A stretch of 64,000 nt of DNA, taken from contig JACKCD010000004.1 of the NCBI GenBank assembly GCA_020634215.1, positions 103,375-167,374 on the forward strand. Reading direction: 5' to 3'. This document shows, piece by piece, positions 50,240 through 58,389 of this stretch (positions are counted from its first letter, which is position 1; each line of letters opens with the position of its first letter). The translations under genes and the position numbers were made by a program. The notes below the pieces were generated by a model. It was not told where the DNA came from. It worked only from the letters and a program-made list of their open reading frames with translations, and did not search any database. This stretch comes from Ardenticatenaceae bacterium. Lineage in GTDB: Bacteria > Chloroflexota > Anaerolineae > Promineifilales > Promineifilaceae.

Positions 50240-52705
50240 ATGAGCCGAGCAATGAAAATAATCGTGGGTCTGTTGGGCGTGGTGCTGCTGCTGGTGCTGG
50301 CCGTGGTGGCATATGGGGTGGTGCAGGTCAAACGGCCGTTTCCCACCACCGACGGTGAGCTAACGATTCCGGGGTTAAAAAGCGAAGTCCAGGTTTACCG
50401 CGACGAGTTGGGGGTGGCGCACATTTATGCCGACAACCTAGATGACCTCTTTTTTGCCCAGGGATATGTCCACGCCCAGGATCGCTTTTGGCAGATGGAG
50501 TTTTGGCGACACGTAGGGCAGGGGCGCATTTCTGAAATGACGGGAGCAGCCACCGTTGACCTCGACAAATTTATCCGCACCGTGGGTTGGAACCGCATCG
50601 CCGCCGATACGTTGGCCTATTACGAAGCGGAACAGCCGGAATATTTGACCGTTTTGGAAGCGTACAGTGCTGGTGTCAACGCTTACATTGACACCAACCG
50701 CGACAAGCTGTCGCTCAACTACACCATTTTAAGCACTGTCAACGAGCCGTGGGAGATTGAGCCATGGACACCGCTTAACACCATTTCCTGGGGGGTGGTG
50801 ATGTCGGATGATTTGAGCGGCAACTGGAGCTATGAGCTGCGGCGGGCGAAGTGGGAGAAGGAGCTGGGGACAGCGACGACGGCGACGCTGCAGCCGGGCT
50901 ACCCCTATGCTGACCGGCCGGTGATTGCACCCACGGACGAGCAGGTAAATGAACTGCCGGAGGCAAATGGCGGCAGCGGGGCGGTGGCTCGGGTAGATTG
51001 GGATCGGGTGGATTTTGGGGTGAGAGAACGGCCGTTAAACGGTTTCGTTTTTGGCGGTGGCCCCTTTGTCGGCAGCAACAACTGGGTCGTCAGCGGCGAA
51101 CATACCGACACCGGAATGCCCCTGCTGGCAAACGACCCCCACCTCAGCATCCAAATGCCCGCCATCTGGTATGAAGTGGGGCTGCACGCCCCGGAAATGG
51201 ACGTGGTGGGCTTCTCCTTTGCCGGGGTGCCCGGTGTCATCATCGGCCACAACCAAAACATTGCCTGGGGTGTCACCAACGTCGGCCCCGATGTCCAAGA
51301 CCTCTACATCGAGAAAATCAACCCTAATAACCCGCGCCAGTATGAGTTTGAGGGCGAGTGGCAAGATATGGAGGTGGTCAACGAGGCTATCAAGGTTAAT
51401 GGTGGTGAAGATGTCAACTTGGAAGTGCTGATTACTCGCCACGGCCCCATCATCAACGATGTTGTGGACGGTCAGAGCGACAAGCTGGCAATTCGCTGGA
51501 CAGCGCAGGAGCCATCGCGGGTGCTACAATCGGTTATTTTGCTCAACCAGGCACAAAATTACGACGACTTCCGCGAGGCACTGCGCTACTGGGATATTCC
51601 TTCGCAAAACTTTGTCTATGCCGACGTGGAGGGCAACATCGCCTACCAAATGCCGGGGCTGATTCCCATTCGCAAAAACGGGGATGGACTGCGGCCGGTG
51701 CCGGGGTGGACAGGAGAGTATGAATGGGAAGGGTGGGTGCCATATGAGGAGCTTCCGGCACTGTTTAACCCGGAACAAGGATTCATTGTGACCGCCAATC
51801 ATGCGGTGGTGGATGCGGAGTACCCCTACTACATTGATACTTACTGGAATGAGGGCGACCGAGGGGCGCGAATTACAGAGATGATTGAGGCGGCGATTGA
51901 CAAGGGCAAAATTACGGCCGATGATTTTGCCGCGATTCAGTTTGACGCTTATTCCAAGCGGGCGGAGGCACTGCTGCCGCTGCTGGCAGGCTTGTCGAGC
52001 AACAACTCTCAGGTGCAGGCGGCGCTGGAACGGCTGCGCGGCTGGGATATGCAACTGCGGCGGGACAGTGTGCCAGCCGCCTTATTTGAGATTTTTTACA
52101 TGCAGTTGGTGGGCAATGTGCTGGCGGATGATGTGGGGGCGGAAAATGTGGATCGGATTTTTAGCCCGGTTTTTATGCGGGAATTGGCGAAGCAGCCAGA
52201 GGCGGTGTGGTGGGATGATGGGGAAACGGCCGTTACCGAAACACCGGACGACATCATCCTCCAATCGCTGGCCGACACGGTAGCCTGGTTTGAGGAAAAC
52301 GTGGGCAGCGACATGAACGACTGGGCGTGGGGCAACATCCACAGTGCCGTCTTCCCTAGTGCCCCGCTGGGGCAAAGTGGCATTGGCCCGGTTGAAGCGA
52401 TTGTCAATGGTGGCCCGATTCCGCTCGACGGGGGCAACGGGGCGGTGAACGCCAATAACTGGAGTTGGGATAAGCCAGCGGCGGTGGATTGGCATCCTTC
52501 GATGCGGATGATTGTAGACATGAGCAATTTTGATGCCAGCCGTTCAGTGCTGCCCACTGGGCAAAGCGGCCACCCTTATCACCCGCACTATGATGACATG
52601 ATGCCGCTATGGCAAAATGGGGAAACGCATGTAATGCGGTTTACGCGAGGGTTGGTGGAGGAAACGGCCGTTGAACATCTCATTCTAAAACCCCCAGCCG
52701 GTTAG
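50240..52705 (+). CDS. Penicillin acylase-family (Ntn) hydrolase
   Basis: The ATG at 50240 (MSRAMKIIVGLLG), after GGAGG, gives 821 residues. A membrane anchor or signal helix (about 5-27) precedes the alpha-chain part with YRDELGVAHIYADN and AQGYVHAQDRFWQME. The autoprocessing nucleophile is Ser in FVGSNNWVVSG, after which PLLANDPHLS and RHGPIINDV are typical beta-chain motifs. Such enzymes are exported, cut themselves into two chains, and hydrolyse N-acyl bonds, including acyl-homoserine lactones in some members. Substrate is not readable. Four AACGGCCGTT copies lie within. Confidence 0.92.
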   Translation: MSRAMKIIVGLLGVVLLLVLAVVAYGVVQVKRPFPTTDGELTIPGLKSEVQVYRDELGVAHIYADNLDDLFFAQGYVHAQDRFWQMEFWRHVGQGRISEMTGAATVDLDKFIRTVGWNRIAADTLAYYEAEQPEYLTVLEAYSAGVNAYIDTNRDKLSLNYTILSTVNEPWEIEPWTPLNTISWGVVMSDDLSGNWSYELRRAKWEKELGTATTATLQPGYPYADRPVIAPTDEQVNELPEANGGSGAVARVDWDRVDFGVRERPLNGFVFGGGPFVGSNNWVVSGEHTDTGMPLLANDPHLSIQMPAIWYEVGLHAPEMDVVGFSFAGVPGVIIGHNQNIAWGVTNVGPDVQDLYIEKINPNNPRQYEFEGEWQDMEVVNEAIKVNGGEDVNLEVLITRHGPIINDVVDGQSDKLAIRWTAQEPSRVLQSVILLNQAQNYDDFREALRYWDIPSQNFVYADVEGNIAYQMPGLIPIRKNGDGLRPVPGWTGEYEWEGWVPYEELPALFNPEQGFIVTANHAVVDAEYPYYIDTYWNEGDRGARITEMIEAAIDKGKITADDFAAIQFDAYSKRAEALLPLLAGLSSNNSQVQAALERLRGWDMQLRRDSVPAALFEIFYMQLVGNVLADDVGAENVDRIFSPVFMRELAKQPEAVWWDDGETAVTETPDDIILQSLADTVAWFEENVGSDMNDWAWGNIHSAVFPSAPLGQSGIGPVEAIVNGGPIPLDGGNGAVNANNWSWDKPAAVDWHPSMRMIVDMSNFDASRSVLPTGQSGHPYHPHYDDMMPLWQNGETHVMRFTRGLVEETAVEHLILKPPAG

Positions 52706-52713
52706 AATGACTC

Positions 52714-52785
52714 AGTTTCCGCCACTTGTGTTTGCGTGCCGGCACCGCCCTCGACAAGCTCGGCTTACGTAGGTGGCGGAAAACT
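52714..52785. terminator. Long hairpin after the acylase gene
   Basis: AGTTTCCGCCAC pairs with GTGGCGGAAAACT, with one unpaired A, across about 45 bases. The TTCCGCCAC core resembles the hairpin at 6939-6986. Confidence 0.45.
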
Positions 52786-52839
52786 AGAGACACTAACTAG
52801 AATAGATAGGTATAAGGTACTAGGCAGATGGTATCCTGA

Positions 52840-52868
52840 TTGACGTGTGATCGGTTTCAGCCGATAAT
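52840..52868 (+). promoter_or_regulatory. Sigma-70 promoter of the two-gene operon at 52909
   Basis: TTGACG (52840) and GATAAT (52863) are separated by exactly 17 bases and end 40 bases ahead of the first start codon. Confidence 0.7.
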
Positions 52869-52908
52869 GAGGTCAGCGATGGAGCCATTAGCTAAAGGTT
52901 GAAAACAG

Positions 52909-53391
52909 ATGATTCTTTTAACTGCTTCTGCGACAACAAAATTGGAACAGATTCATCAAACCGCGCAGCAATTGCCTGATGATGCGTCTGTCCGCAGCAA
53001 TCTGACACCGGAGCAGGCCATGCAGTTGCGCCGCTGGGGTGAAGAGATGGTACATGCATTCACTGTACGCACGCTTTATTTGAATGAGCTGCGTGGGCAG
53101 AGCTTATTGACGCAAAAGTCAACGGCCGTTTATGCTGTCATGCAGTCTATTAATCAATTAATGGGGCTGCGCCAAATTCCCCCGTCCGAAACAGACATTG
53201 TGGAAGACGGCGACCACCGTATTCATGATGATGTGACCATTCGGCTGCTGAAAAATTTGCGCTGGCTGACGGGGCGCGTTTGCCCACCCGAATGTTTGGC
53301 ACTGCTGAAAGAGTTTCATGAAAAACGGCCGTTTCTCAGCCGTCAGGTTGCCTTCCATTTACTCATGACCCTGCTTGCCAACAGCCAGTAA
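52909..53391 (+). CDS. Hypothetical 160-residue alpha-helical protein
   Basis: The ATG at 52909 follows AAAGG. The product is mainly helical, with no signal or membrane segment, and has LTPEQAMQLRRWGEEM and an Arg-rich helix IRLLKNLRWLTGRVCPPE. I do not recognise the family. Its stop touches the ATG of the next gene (TAAATG), so the two are coupled. A good sigma-70 promoter lies upstream. Two AACGGCCGTT copies lie within. Confidence 0.65.
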   Translation: MILLTASATTKLEQIHQTAQQLPDDASVRSNLTPEQAMQLRRWGEEMVHAFTVRTLYLNELRGQSLLTQKSTAVYAVMQSINQLMGLRQIPPSETDIVEDGDHRIHDDVTIRLLKNLRWLTGRVCPPECLALLKEFHEKRPFLSRQVAFHLLMTLLANSQ

Positions 53392-53766
53392 ATGGCTATG
53401 CTTCCAGGTATGGCAAAACAAAAACCTTCCCTGCTACACGCTATTCTTACCCTTCGCTGCGCCCGCTGCCGCGAAGGGCGTGTTCATGCCACCTTTTGGC
53501 AAATGAACGAATTTTGCCCCGTTTGCGGCCTCAAGTTTGAACGTGAACCTGGCTATTATCTGATGGGTATCTTCTTTGGCTATGTCATCAACGCCATCAT
53601 CTTTTTGCCCATTTGTATTGCCCTCTACCTGCTGGGCGTGACTTGGCAAGCTTATGTGGGCGTTGGTGTCGCCATTGTCCTGCTTTCCCCGCTGGTGCTG
53701 CGCTACTCTCGCGTTGTTTGGCTGCACGTAGACGAATTTTTGGATCCCCGCACGAACGAAAAATAA
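53392..53766 (+). CDS. DUF983-family zinc-ribbon membrane protein
   Basis: It has 124 residues. RCARCREGRVHATFWQ and FCPVCGLKFEREPGYYLMG give a CxxC/CxxC zinc ribbon and the DUF983 signature. Two membrane helices follow (about 57-78 and 84-103), and the tail is VWLHVDEFLDP. Function is unknown; some family members lie near respiratory-chain assembly genes. It is coupled with the 160-residue protein upstream. Confidence 0.88.
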   Translation: MAMLPGMAKQKPSLLHAILTLRCARCREGRVHATFWQMNEFCPVCGLKFEREPGYYLMGIFFGYVINAIIFLPICIALYLLGVTWQAYVGVGVAIVLLSPLVLRYSRVVWLHVDEFLDPRTNEK

Positions 53767-53769
53767 ATT

Positions 53770-56070
53770 TTAGCGAGGGAGCTGGACAAAATCGCCGCTG
53801 CCGTCGGGAGTGGTGTAGGTGAGGCGCTGGCCAGTGGTGTAATCGTAGAGACCGGTGTCGAGATAACAGCCGTTTTCCGCAAACTCACTTATCTGCACAA
53901 ACACGTCACCCGGCTGCCACTGTTCGCTAGTATAACCCAGCCCATCGGCCACAAGGGGAGCTTCGTCGCCCGTGTAGAGATGGGCACCGAGGGTGAGGCT
54001 GCCCGTGTTCGCGGGCGCGGCCACCTGCCACACCGACCACCAGCTTTTGCCGCTGCGCCGGTATCCCACCAGGTCAATGATGTTGTCATAGCGGAGGGGG
54101 AGAGGGAGAAAACGGCCGTTTTGCGCCATCACCTCCCTATTTTGTTTAGCCGCCCACGCCGCCACATCCACCTGCCCATCCCAATAGTAAACCTCATAAT
54201 TTGGCCCCGTGCTGGAAGCATGGTGCGTATAAACCGGGCGCAGATTGTCGGGGAACTGTTCTGCCAGCGGCCAGCTTTCTGCCAGCGGCAGCAAATACCA
54301 GCCTGCGCCGGGCGGGAAAACCCAGCTATGGTGGCAGTCGAACACAAATGATCGCAGGCTGGTTTGCCCCACAAGCTCGGCTGCGGCAGCCTCGTCCAAA
54401 ATGGGAGCCGGGTCGAGGCAGCGGCCAAACCAGTCGCCCGTTGTAGCCGCTTCAATATCGTACAGCAAAATCGAGTAGCCAAGATTGCCATCCGGCTCGT
54501 GGTGCCAAAACCAGCTCAGAATGTCAACGTCAGGCAGTTCCAGCCCCTGCACATGGGTGGCACTGAGCGCGTATTGCCCTAGCTGTGGATTGGCCGGGGT
54601 AAATTGGTGCGGCGCACCCGACTTGGTGTACAGCGGCGACTGGTTTAGCCCGTAGTAGGCAGGGTCGTTGGCAACCGCGCCGTAGTAGCTAAACCGCGCC
54701 GTGGGGTTGACGTGCAGATAAGCTGCCAGCAGCTTCAAATCTTGCCCCCAGTCGAGGTTGGAGTCGCTGAGATAGCGATACCCCTGGCTGGAGCCGCCGA
54801 TTAGCTCGTTAAAGTAGGTGAGATAGTGGGGATGGTAGCGCACCGTGCCAGAGGCGTACCAAAGCAGCAGCAGCGGGGCAAAAAGCCGCAGTGAACGGCG
54901 GGTGGTTGGCTGCTGCAGCCGGTGCAGCGCGGCGGCTCCGGCGAGAGCAGCCAGCAGCAGCAGGGGCGGCAAGATGGGCAAAATGTGGCGGTAGCCAATA
55001 TTGAGGCGGGAAGTGCTGGCGACGACAAAGAAGGTAAGGGCTGGCAACCAGAGAACCATTGTTTGTGACCAGCGGTGGTGGCGGATGATGAGATAAACGG
55101 CCGTTCCTACCAAGCCAATCGTCAGCAGCGGTGTTTTCAGCAAAAACGCTACCACAAAATAGCTCCACCAGCCATCGCTGGACCGTTCGCCCAGCAAAAA
55201 AGCGTCATGGCCGACGGTGATGTGGGACTGCAGCTCAAACAAACTGCCAAAGTAGGTGGCGGCGGGAATGGGGATGGGAAAATTGCCAATGGGGCGCAGT
55301 TCAAAGCCGTAGAGTGCCCATACTAGCAGCCCGGCCAATGGCAGCAGCGTTGCCCAACGCAGCCCTGGCCGCCACCACGCTTCCCGGCCGCGCTGCCAAG
55401 TGCGATAGGTAAAGAACAGGGTGAGCGGCAGTAGCATGAGGGCGGTGAGCTTGGTGGCAAGGGCAAAACCGAGAGCGAGGGTAGCTAGGATCCAGCGGGC
55501 AGGCGACGGCCGTTTTTGCCAGCGCCAGTGGGTGTAGAGGGAGAAGAGGAAAACGGCCGTTAATGGCGCGTCTGTCGTTGCCAGGGAAAAATTTGCCAGC
55601 AGGTTGGGCGAAAAGGCAAAAAGGATCAGCACCACCCATTCCGCCCGATAGCCACCCAGTTCCCGCGCCCAGCGTGCCAGAGCCGCCCCCAGCAGCAGCC
55701 CCAGCAGGATGATGGGCAGCCGCGCCAACAGCACGGCGCGGTCGAGGTTGGTGCCGTTTTGCCACAAAAGCTGGCTTGCCAGCGGCAGCGGGTCTTGCAG
55801 CGGCCAGGCGGGCAGGTCAACAACATTGGGCATGGTTGGCTCTAACCAGAGCAGGGAGCCGTTGAGCCAGTGGGAGAGGGGGGCATGTTCAAATTGGAGG
55901 CCGACTTTGCCGGTTTGCCACAGGGCGCGACCGCGCAGAATGTGGATGGATTCGTCTACGGTGGGGGATTTGGAAACGGCCGTTGGCAACGCCAGCGCAA
56001 AAAAGATGAGCAGGCATAGGCTCATCAGGATGCGGTTGTGGGGGGGATTAACGGCCGTTTGTTGGTTCAC
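53770..56070 (-). CDS. GT39/ArnT-like membrane glycosyltransferase
   Basis: It has 766 residues. A signal-anchor-like helix is followed by VDESIHILRGRALWQTGK, the acidic loop typical of PMT/ArnT enzymes. About 11 membrane helices follow to residue about 420, with TTDAPLTAVF as a second conserved loop, then a 330-residue extracytoplasmic C-terminal domain starting near TYFNELIGGSSQGYRYL and NLDWGQDL. It probably transfers sugars from a polyprenyl carrier to a surface acceptor. It ends 3 bases from the DUF983 gene, convergent with it. Several AACGGCCGTT copies include one within the first five codons. Confidence 0.85.
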   Translation of the reverse strand: MNQQTAVNPPHNRILMSLCLLIFFALALPTAVSKSPTVDESIHILRGRALWQTGKVGLQFEHAPLSHWLNGSLLWLEPTMPNVVDLPAWPLQDPLPLASQLLWQNGTNLDRAVLLARLPIILLGLLLGAALARWARELGGYRAEWVVLILFAFSPNLLANFSLATTDAPLTAVFLFSLYTHWRWQKRPSPARWILATLALGFALATKLTALMLLPLTLFFTYRTWQRGREAWWRPGLRWATLLPLAGLLVWALYGFELRPIGNFPIPIPAATYFGSLFELQSHITVGHDAFLLGERSSDGWWSYFVVAFLLKTPLLTIGLVGTAVYLIIRHHRWSQTMVLWLPALTFFVVASTSRLNIGYRHILPILPPLLLLAALAGAAALHRLQQPTTRRSLRLFAPLLLLWYASGTVRYHPHYLTYFNELIGGSSQGYRYLSDSNLDWGQDLKLLAAYLHVNPTARFSYYGAVANDPAYYGLNQSPLYTKSGAPHQFTPANPQLGQYALSATHVQGLELPDVDILSWFWHHEPDGNLGYSILLYDIEAATTGDWFGRCLDPAPILDEAAAAELVGQTSLRSFVFDCHHSWVFPPGAGWYLLPLAESWPLAEQFPDNLRPVYTHHASSTGPNYEVYYWDGQVDVAAWAAKQNREVMAQNGRFLPLPLRYDNIIDLVGYRRSGKSWWSVWQVAAPANTGSLTLGAHLYTGDEAPLVADGLGYTSEQWQPGDVFVQISEFAENGCYLDTGLYDYTTGQRLTYTTPDGSGDFVQLPR

Positions 56071-56157
56071 TCAAACTTCCATCGCTGTGGGTGATGTAAA
56101 AAGGTTCGGGAGAAGTATATGAGAAAGCAACGATTCGCTCAATATCTGATAAACAAA

Positions 56158-56184
56158 ACTGGCGCAGAAGAACTCTGCGCCAGT
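56158..56184 (-). terminator. Terminator of the DM13 gene
   Basis: An 11-bp stem ACTGGCGCAGA/TCTGCGCCAGT with a 5-base loop, followed on the minus strand by TTTTGTTTAT. Confidence 0.75.
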
Positions 56185-56208
56185 AAAAAAACAGTGGATG
56201 GTTACCGT

Positions 56209-56889
56209 TTAGCCCAAAGTCGCCACAGAAAAGACAACGTGGAAAGGCATACAGTAAATGACGACGCTTTGGTATTCGGAAAGATCAAGGCCGGCCGGAA
56301 TATCATAGTTTTGGCTGCCGAGATTGCCTTTGAGTGATCCAAGGTCAACATGGTCGTCGCCAAGGTCGTCGCGGCTGGTGGGGTTGGAGTTTTTGCTAAG
56401 AACAACGTGTAAATCGGGGCCATTTGTGACTGCAAAGTTTTCCAGGCGCAGTACGCGCTGGTCGTTCTGCTGGTAGATGGTGGCGGTGCCACTGCCCATG
56501 TGGAAGCTATCGGCATCCCGAAATTGGCCTTGACTGGCAATGGCCCATTCAGCAGGGGCTTCGGGCATGGGGTCTTCCATGGGCTGGTCGGTCATGACGA
56601 GGGCGGCGGCGGCATTAACGGCCGTTTCCACCGCTTCCCGATCTGCAGCCGACAGTGCCGCCACTTCCGCTTCACTTGGCACCGCCGCCATAAACTCCGC
56701 CTCCTTCGCCATCTTCTCCGCCTCTGTCATAGCCTCCATTTCGGCCGCGCTGGGCATTGCAAAGGGAAAGGCTTCGTCTACAGAGTTGCTAATGAACAGT
56801 GGGGAAGCCAGCCACCAGGCGACGGCCGAAAAAATAACCAAACCAGCTAAACCCGCTACCAAAACCAAAGGACGTTGTTGTTTGAGCAT
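56209..56889 (-). CDS. Membrane-anchored DM13-domain protein
   Basis: It has 226 residues from ATG 56889. An N-terminal membrane helix (about 8-30) is followed by a Met/Glu/Ala-rich helical stretch with repeated EAE units. The DM13 domain (about 118-226) has GQFRDADSFHMGSGTATIY, LRLENFAVTNGPDLHVVLS and a Cys in VVIYCMPFHVVFSVA. DM13 is thought to be a redox-linked extracytoplasmic domain related to DOMON. Its function is not established. A terminator follows. Confidence 0.88.
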   Translation of the reverse strand: MLKQQRPLVLVAGLAGLVIFSAVAWWLASPLFISNSVDEAFPFAMPSAAEMEAMTEAEKMAKEAEFMAAVPSEAEVAALSAADREAVETAVNAAAALVMTDQPMEDPMPEAPAEWAIASQGQFRDADSFHMGSGTATIYQQNDQRVLRLENFAVTNGPDLHVVLSKNSNPTSRDDLGDDHVDLGSLKGNLGSQNYDIPAGLDLSEYQSVVIYCMPFHVVFSVATLG

Positions 56890-57011
56890 GATTTTTCCAC
56901 TCCTGAATCAAGTTAATGTATCTCTAACAGTTGGACTGGTTAAAGGCAAAAGCTCTTACACGGCCAAGTTTAGCGTAAGGATTGTGTCACAACTGGTTGG
57001 GTAAACGGCCG

Positions 57012-57707
57012 TTAACGCGACAAAATCACAACTTCATTCGGCATAGCAACAATGGCCTGGGTGGCAAGGCCGAGGAAGAGGCCGTGTTCGACAACGCCCG
57101 GCCGGCCGATAACCGCCTGGGCAAACACAGCAGGGTCATCTAATGGAGCCACATGGCAGTCGAGGATGAGGTTGCCTTCGTCGGTGATGAAGGGATTCCC
57201 GGTGCCGTCTTTTGCCATGCGCTGTACCACCCGCGCCCCCAGTGATTCCAGGAAAAGGGTTAACGGCCGTTCCGCAAACCCCACCACCTCCACCGGAATT
57301 GGGGCACGGCTACCCAATTTGTCCACCAACTTGGTGTGGTCGGCAATGATGATGTTGCGTTTAGAAGCAGCGGCCACAATCTTTTCCCGCAGCAGTGCCC
57401 CGCCCAGCCCCTTGGTCAGATCAAGATTGGGGGCAATCTCGTCGGCTCCGTCAATGGTCAGGTCAATGATGGGGTGGTCGTTGAGCGTGGTCAGGGGAAT
57501 GGCGCATTCCCGCGCCAGGGTGGCCGTGGCTTCGGAAGTGGGAATGGCGATGATGTGGGACAAACGGCCGTTCTGCAACATCTCCCCCAACGCCCGCACC
57601 GCATAAACGGCCGTACTCCCCGTTCCCAGTCCAACCACCATCCCTGGCTCAATTAGCTCTACCGCTTTCTCTGCCGCCTGTTTTTTCAAATCTTCAAGCG
57701 TTGTCAT
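57012..57707 (-). CDS. rpiA: Ribose-5-phosphate isomerase A
   Basis: The ATG at 57707 (MTTLEDLKKQA) gives 231 residues. MVVGLGTGSTAVYAV, TLNDHPIIDLTIDGADEI, KGLGGALLREKIVA and the GNPFITDEGN string are standard RpiA. It interconverts ribose-5-P and ribulose-5-P in the pentose phosphate pathway. It starts 4 bases after the stop of the nuclease-like gene, as the third gene of an operon with a debranching enzyme. Three AACGGCCGTT copies. Confidence 0.96.
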   Translation of the reverse strand: MTTLEDLKKQAAEKAVELIEPGMVVGLGTGSTAVYAVRALGEMLQNGRLSHIIAIPTSEATATLARECAIPLTTLNDHPIIDLTIDGADEIAPNLDLTKGLGGALLREKIVAAASKRNIIIADHTKLVDKLGSRAPIPVEVVGFAERPLTLFLESLGARVVQRMAKDGTGNPFITDEGNLILDCHVAPLDDPAVFAQAVIGRPGVVEHGLFLGLATQAIVAMPNEVVILSR

Positions 57708-57711
57708 ACAT

Positions 57712-58386
57712 TTATGATACAAGCTGCGCGACATCAACAAAGATGTGATGAGCAGCTTGCCGTAGCAGGTGTTCTTGCAGCCCTAAATAGGCTTCCATTG
57801 CCGCAATAGCTGGCTCCCACTCCTCCTTTGTTTTGGGACTATTCATCTCTTCATCACCCAAAAAATAGACGAATAGTAAGTGGGCGGGTAAATCATTGGC
57901 TTCACGCAGCAGCCATAGATGGGCCAGCCGATTAGCATATTGATAGTATACTTGGCTCCAATCTGCGCTGGTTGAAACACCTAATGCTCTTTGAACTTCC
58001 TGCAATGATTGCTGGATTTTTGCCGCCGATTTTGGGCTTGCCTTTGACTGGCTCTTAAGTTCACGAATATGTGATTTCGCTTCGACTAACAACAAACGGC
58101 CGTTTTCCGTCTTGCCCAGCCCATCCCACTGAGGACCTCCTCGCGGCCAAAAGGTTGTTAACGGCCGTTTTGTCAGCTCAACCCCCAGTCGCGCTAAAAC
58201 GCGCTCATCCCGATACTCCGCATACCCATCATTAGCCAGCGGTGATAGCCAATTGACAGCTTCAGTTGGGGCAACCACACCAGCCATAACGAGCTGATTA
58301 TCAAGGAGACACGGCTTCTCGTTTACCAACCGTTGCAACCATTTCTGGCTCCCCTTGCGCCCCATTTTCGCCTCATATCGCGCCAT
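57712..58386 (-). CDS. Putative PD-(D/E)XK-superfamily protein
   Basis: It has 224 residues. WDGLGKTENGRLLLVEAKSH fits the D...ExK core of PD-(D/E)XK nucleases (here split: QWDGLGKTE and LLLVEAKSHIREL). An Arg/Gln-rich helix follows. It is placed exactly between a glycogen-debranching-type enzyme and rpiA, with 3- and 4-base gaps, so it is in a sugar-metabolism operon, an odd context for a nuclease. I do not know a function. Two AACGGCCGTT copies. Confidence 0.7.
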   Translation of the reverse strand: MARYEAKMGRKGSQKWLQRLVNEKPCLLDNQLVMAGVVAPTEAVNWLSPLANDGYAEYRDERVLARLGVELTKRPLTTFWPRGGPQWDGLGKTENGRLLLVEAKSHIRELKSQSKASPKSAAKIQQSLQEVQRALGVSTSADWSQVYYQYANRLAHLWLLREANDLPAHLLFVYFLGDEEMNSPKTKEEWEPAIAAMEAYLGLQEHLLRQAAHHIFVDVAQLVS

Positions 58387-58389
58387 GTT

